A DNA stretch of 8,022 bases from an uncultured Eubacterium sp. Lineage in GTDB: Bacteria > Bacillota > Clostridia > Lachnospirales > Lachnospiraceae. Numbering within the stretch: the first letter of the stretch is position 1; each line of letters opens with the position of its first letter. The DNA is taken from positions 1 through 8,022 of the forward strand of contig CAMKHH010000045.1 in assembly GCA_946412445.1 (NCBI GenBank), read 5' to 3'. Shown here piece by piece: positions 6,270 through 8,022 of this stretch. Under the pieces are notes generated by a model. That model did not search any database. It was not told the origin of the DNA and saw only the letters and a program-made list of their open reading frames with translations. The translations under genes and the position numbers were made by a program.

Positions 6270-7898
6270 ATACTTTTCGTTTTGCATGGAGATATAATTT
6301 TTTAGTCCCTTTGAATCCATTTCTGCAAGAACCTGATTCCACATTTGTTCAGGATCATCCTCTCCTATAATGCATTTGATAAACGACTGAAACGCATCTG
6401 AGGTGTTCAGGCTTTCAACAGATTCTTTCGGAGCGTTTAGGAATACATAATCTCTTTTTAACTGCGTTGTGTTGTCACGATACCATTCGACAGATTTTCT
6501 TGCGAGATCTACACATGGTTTTCCATAACGAAGATTATTAAGGGAATTATTTTCAAAATCTTTCCAGTCGTTTCCCCATCCGGCTAAAGTTTCAAAGAGC
6601 ATAAGAGAGGGATACTTTTTCTTGAGGACAATACTTAGATTTTCACCGTTAGTGTCGATCAAGCAGGTATAGTTACCGTTATCGTTAAGAGCATAATCTA
6701 CATTTTCTATTCCATATTTACAGAGCATTCTTCCATTTTCAGAAAGAAGAAATTCTAAGATAGATAGTATACGCTCTGCTTTTTCATCGCTCACAGACGA
6801 GGATAAATAGGACTCTGACCAGAATATATTGCTGGAATTACTATAGCGGATACCGTCCGATGCAGGAAATATGGGAAGTACATCGACACATGTTTCAAAT
6901 GGTTTATCATTTTGCTGATCCCAGCGTTCTTTTAATTCCATTAATGCAGAAGGCGAAGATTTGTATTCCAAAGCACCTAAATGTCCGCTTGCAAAGTCCT
7001 CCAGAACTGTTTGTGGGGATTTGCTGTAAAAATTTGGGTCTAAGCTGTCAGATTGATAGAGTTTCCGATAAGATTTTACAACCTCCATAAATTTATCAGA
7101 GGTCCAGGATGGTATATATTGTCCGTCTTCAGAGATCCAGGCATATGTGTTACATTCCGGAGAGATGCCCAGTATCAGCCATTTACCAAGTGCCGTTAAA
7201 TTGCTGACATTATAACCGATGGTATCATCCGCTCCATTGCCATCTGGATCGTCATGGACAAAAGCAGATGTCATAGAAAGAAAATCATCAAAAGATTGAG
7301 GATCTTTTATGCCCAGTGTATCCATCCAATCCCGTCGTACAAGCATGGCCGCATCGGTTGATCCAAGGATAGGATCAGTGAATGAAATCCTTGGAATGAC
7401 ATAGAACTTGCCATCTTTATATTGGGTATAAGAGGTCAGATCCAGGACGTTGTTTAATAATGGGTAAGAGGACATATCCTCGGGAAGAGCACGGATAGAG
7501 TTAGAATCAATCATATTAATAAAAGTACCTGAATCATGACTATCGCTGGAGGATAATGTCAGAGTGGCAAATATATCGGGCAGACTGTAAGTACTGCTTA
7601 AAATTCGATAACGGTCCTTATAATTCGACCATGTAACAGACATTGGATGAAACGTAACATTAAAAAGTGATTCAATATACTGGGTTATGGCGTCTGGCTG
7701 CGATGCATTGAGCATTTTTTCTATATTCCAATAACCGATACTAATATCCAGATGCTGATCAAAGTTACTCGTTTGTATACTTTCCGGGAGCGCAGAGGGA
7801 CCAGGCGGTGTGTTATTGTCTGTTTTATAATCACAACCGGATAAAGCAAGAATCATACATAGGGAAAGGATAAGCTTTGGCTTCATAAACGGATTCAT
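6252..7898 (-). CDS. ABC transporter extracellular sugar-binding lipoprotein
   Basis: This 548-residue protein should be the substrate-capturing part of an ABC sugar importer, anchored to the outer face of the membrane. The N-terminus has a short charged start, a hydrophobic stretch (9-19) and a lipobox LSGC with the lipidated Cys22, followed by a polar, proline-rich tether. The mature part fits the large family 1 solute-binding proteins of Firmicutes (the LplA/LipO-like group). It shows DGKFYVIPR (162-170), a region with RRDWMDTLGI (188-197), and an Asp/Gly/Asn-rich loop DDPDGNGADD (216-225), which in this group usually binds calcium. The start at 7898 is supported by AGGAGG five bases upstream; Met5 is too far from it. 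The gene follows the AraC-type regulator after 12 bases and is the last gene of its transcript. No permease gene lies on its downstream side. The bound sugar cannot be read from the sequence. Confidence 0.9.
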   Translation of the reverse strand: MNPFMKPKLILSLCMILALSGCDYKTDNNTPPGPSALPESIQTSNFDQHLDISIGYWNIEKMLNASQPDAITQYIESLFNVTFHPMSVTWSNYKDRYRILSSTYSLPDIFATLTLSSSDSHDSGTFINMIDSNSIRALPEDMSSYPLLNNVLDLTSYTQYKDGKFYVIPRISFTDPILGSTDAAMLVRRDWMDTLGIKDPQSFDDFLSMTSAFVHDDPDGNGADDTIGYNVSNLTALGKWLILGISPECNTYAWISEDGQYIPSWTSDKFMEVVKSYRKLYQSDSLDPNFYSKSPQTVLEDFASGHLGALEYKSSPSALMELKERWDQQNDKPFETCVDVLPIFPASDGIRYSNSSNIFWSESYLSSSVSDEKAERILSILEFLLSENGRMLCKYGIENVDYALNDNGNYTCLIDTNGENLSIVLKKKYPSLMLFETLAGWGNDWKDFENNSLNNLRYGKPCVDLARKSVEWYRDNTTQLKRDYVFLNAPKESVESLNTSDAFQSFIKCIIGEDDPEQMWNQVLAEMDSKGLKNYISMQNEKYQEQKE

Positions 7899-7903
7899 GG
7901 CTG

Positions 7904-7909
7904 CCTCCT
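7904..7909 (-). promoter_or_regulatory. Ribosome binding site of the lipoprotein gene
   Basis: On the - strand AGGAGG lies five bases before the ATG whose first base is 7898. It sits between the stop codon of the regulator and the lipoprotein start, which fits translation from a shared transcript. Confidence 0.88.
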
Positions 7910-7910
7910 G

Positions 7911-8022
7911 TTAAATAGTATTATTTTTTCGAAAATAGGTAGGGGTGTCCCCGGTCATCTTTTTAAATACTTTGGCAAAATAAAAATAATCGCTGAATCC
8001 AACCTGTGCAGCAATCAGGTAA
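7911..8022 (-). CDS. AraC-family transcription regulator, C-terminal end only
   Basis: Only the last 36 codons are in the window; the gene enters from the right edge and stops at TAA (7913-7911). The residues read IAAQVGFSDYFYFAKVFKK and then MTGDTPTYFRKN. This is the second helix-turn-helix and the closing signature of the AraC/XylS DNA-binding domain: the GF-D-YF-K-FKK pattern, then TG-TP-FRK. Such a C-terminus occurs in stand-alone AraC sugar regulators and in YesN-type response regulators paired with a histidine kinase. The visible part cannot tell them apart. It lies 12 bases before the sugar-binding lipoprotein gene on the same strand, so it probably controls that gene and perhaps the enzyme genes too. 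Confidence 0.9.
   Translation of the reverse strand, partial: YLIAAQVGFSDYFYFAKVFKKMTGDTPTYFRKNNTI

Noticed and set aside
7648..7660. Sequence resembling a catabolite-repression (cre) site, TGAAACGTAACAT
   Set aside because: The spacing of the conserved TG, CG and CA parts does not fit the consensus, and it lies deep inside the lipoprotein coding region.

Overview
The window looks like part of a carbohydrate-utilisation locus from a low-to-moderate GC Gram-positive bacterium, most likely a gut-type Clostridia (Lachnospiraceae-like). Grounds for this: strong AGGAGG-type ribosome binding sites, a lipoprotein solute-binding protein with the Asp/Gly/Asn loop typical of Firmicutes sugar importers, a flanking AraC-type regulator, and glycosidases that resemble Firmicutes families. 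The taxonomic call is an inference from style, not from a marker gene.

Layout, left to right. (1) Bases 1-3151, + strand: 3' part of a large glycoside hydrolase resembling the GH106 alpha-L-rhamnosidase type; its start lies before the window. (2) Bases 3152-3350: intergenic, with a strong rho-independent terminator (3183-3230), then a candidate promoter overlapping a small perfect palindrome, then a near-consensus ribosome binding site. (3) Bases 3351-4778, +: SGNH-type sialate O-acetylesterase-like carbohydrate esterase. (4) Bases 4799-6229, +: GH29 alpha-L-fucosidase family enzyme, 20 bases after the esterase and probably co-transcribed with it. (5) Bases 6252-7898, - strand: ABC-transporter sugar-binding lipoprotein, converging on the fucosidase with only 22 bases between them. 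(6) Bases 7911-8022, -: last 36 codons of an AraC-family transcription regulator, 12 bases upstream of the lipoprotein gene and in the same operon.

How they may work together (inference): the lipoprotein captures an oligosaccharide outside the cell and delivers it to permeases that are not in this window. The three enzymes show no visible export signal in the parts seen, so they would act in the cytoplasm, removing acetyl groups and terminal deoxysugars (rhamnose and fucose type). The AraC-type regulator would sense or relay the presence of the sugar. The locus is a recognisable kind of Gram-positive polysaccharide-utilisation locus. I see no CRISPR, RNA gene, insertion sequence or defence system. 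The points that deserve a second look are the altered active-site motifs in the GH29 and esterase genes, the separate transcription control of the esterase-fucosidase pair, and the uncertain specificity of the large hydrolase.
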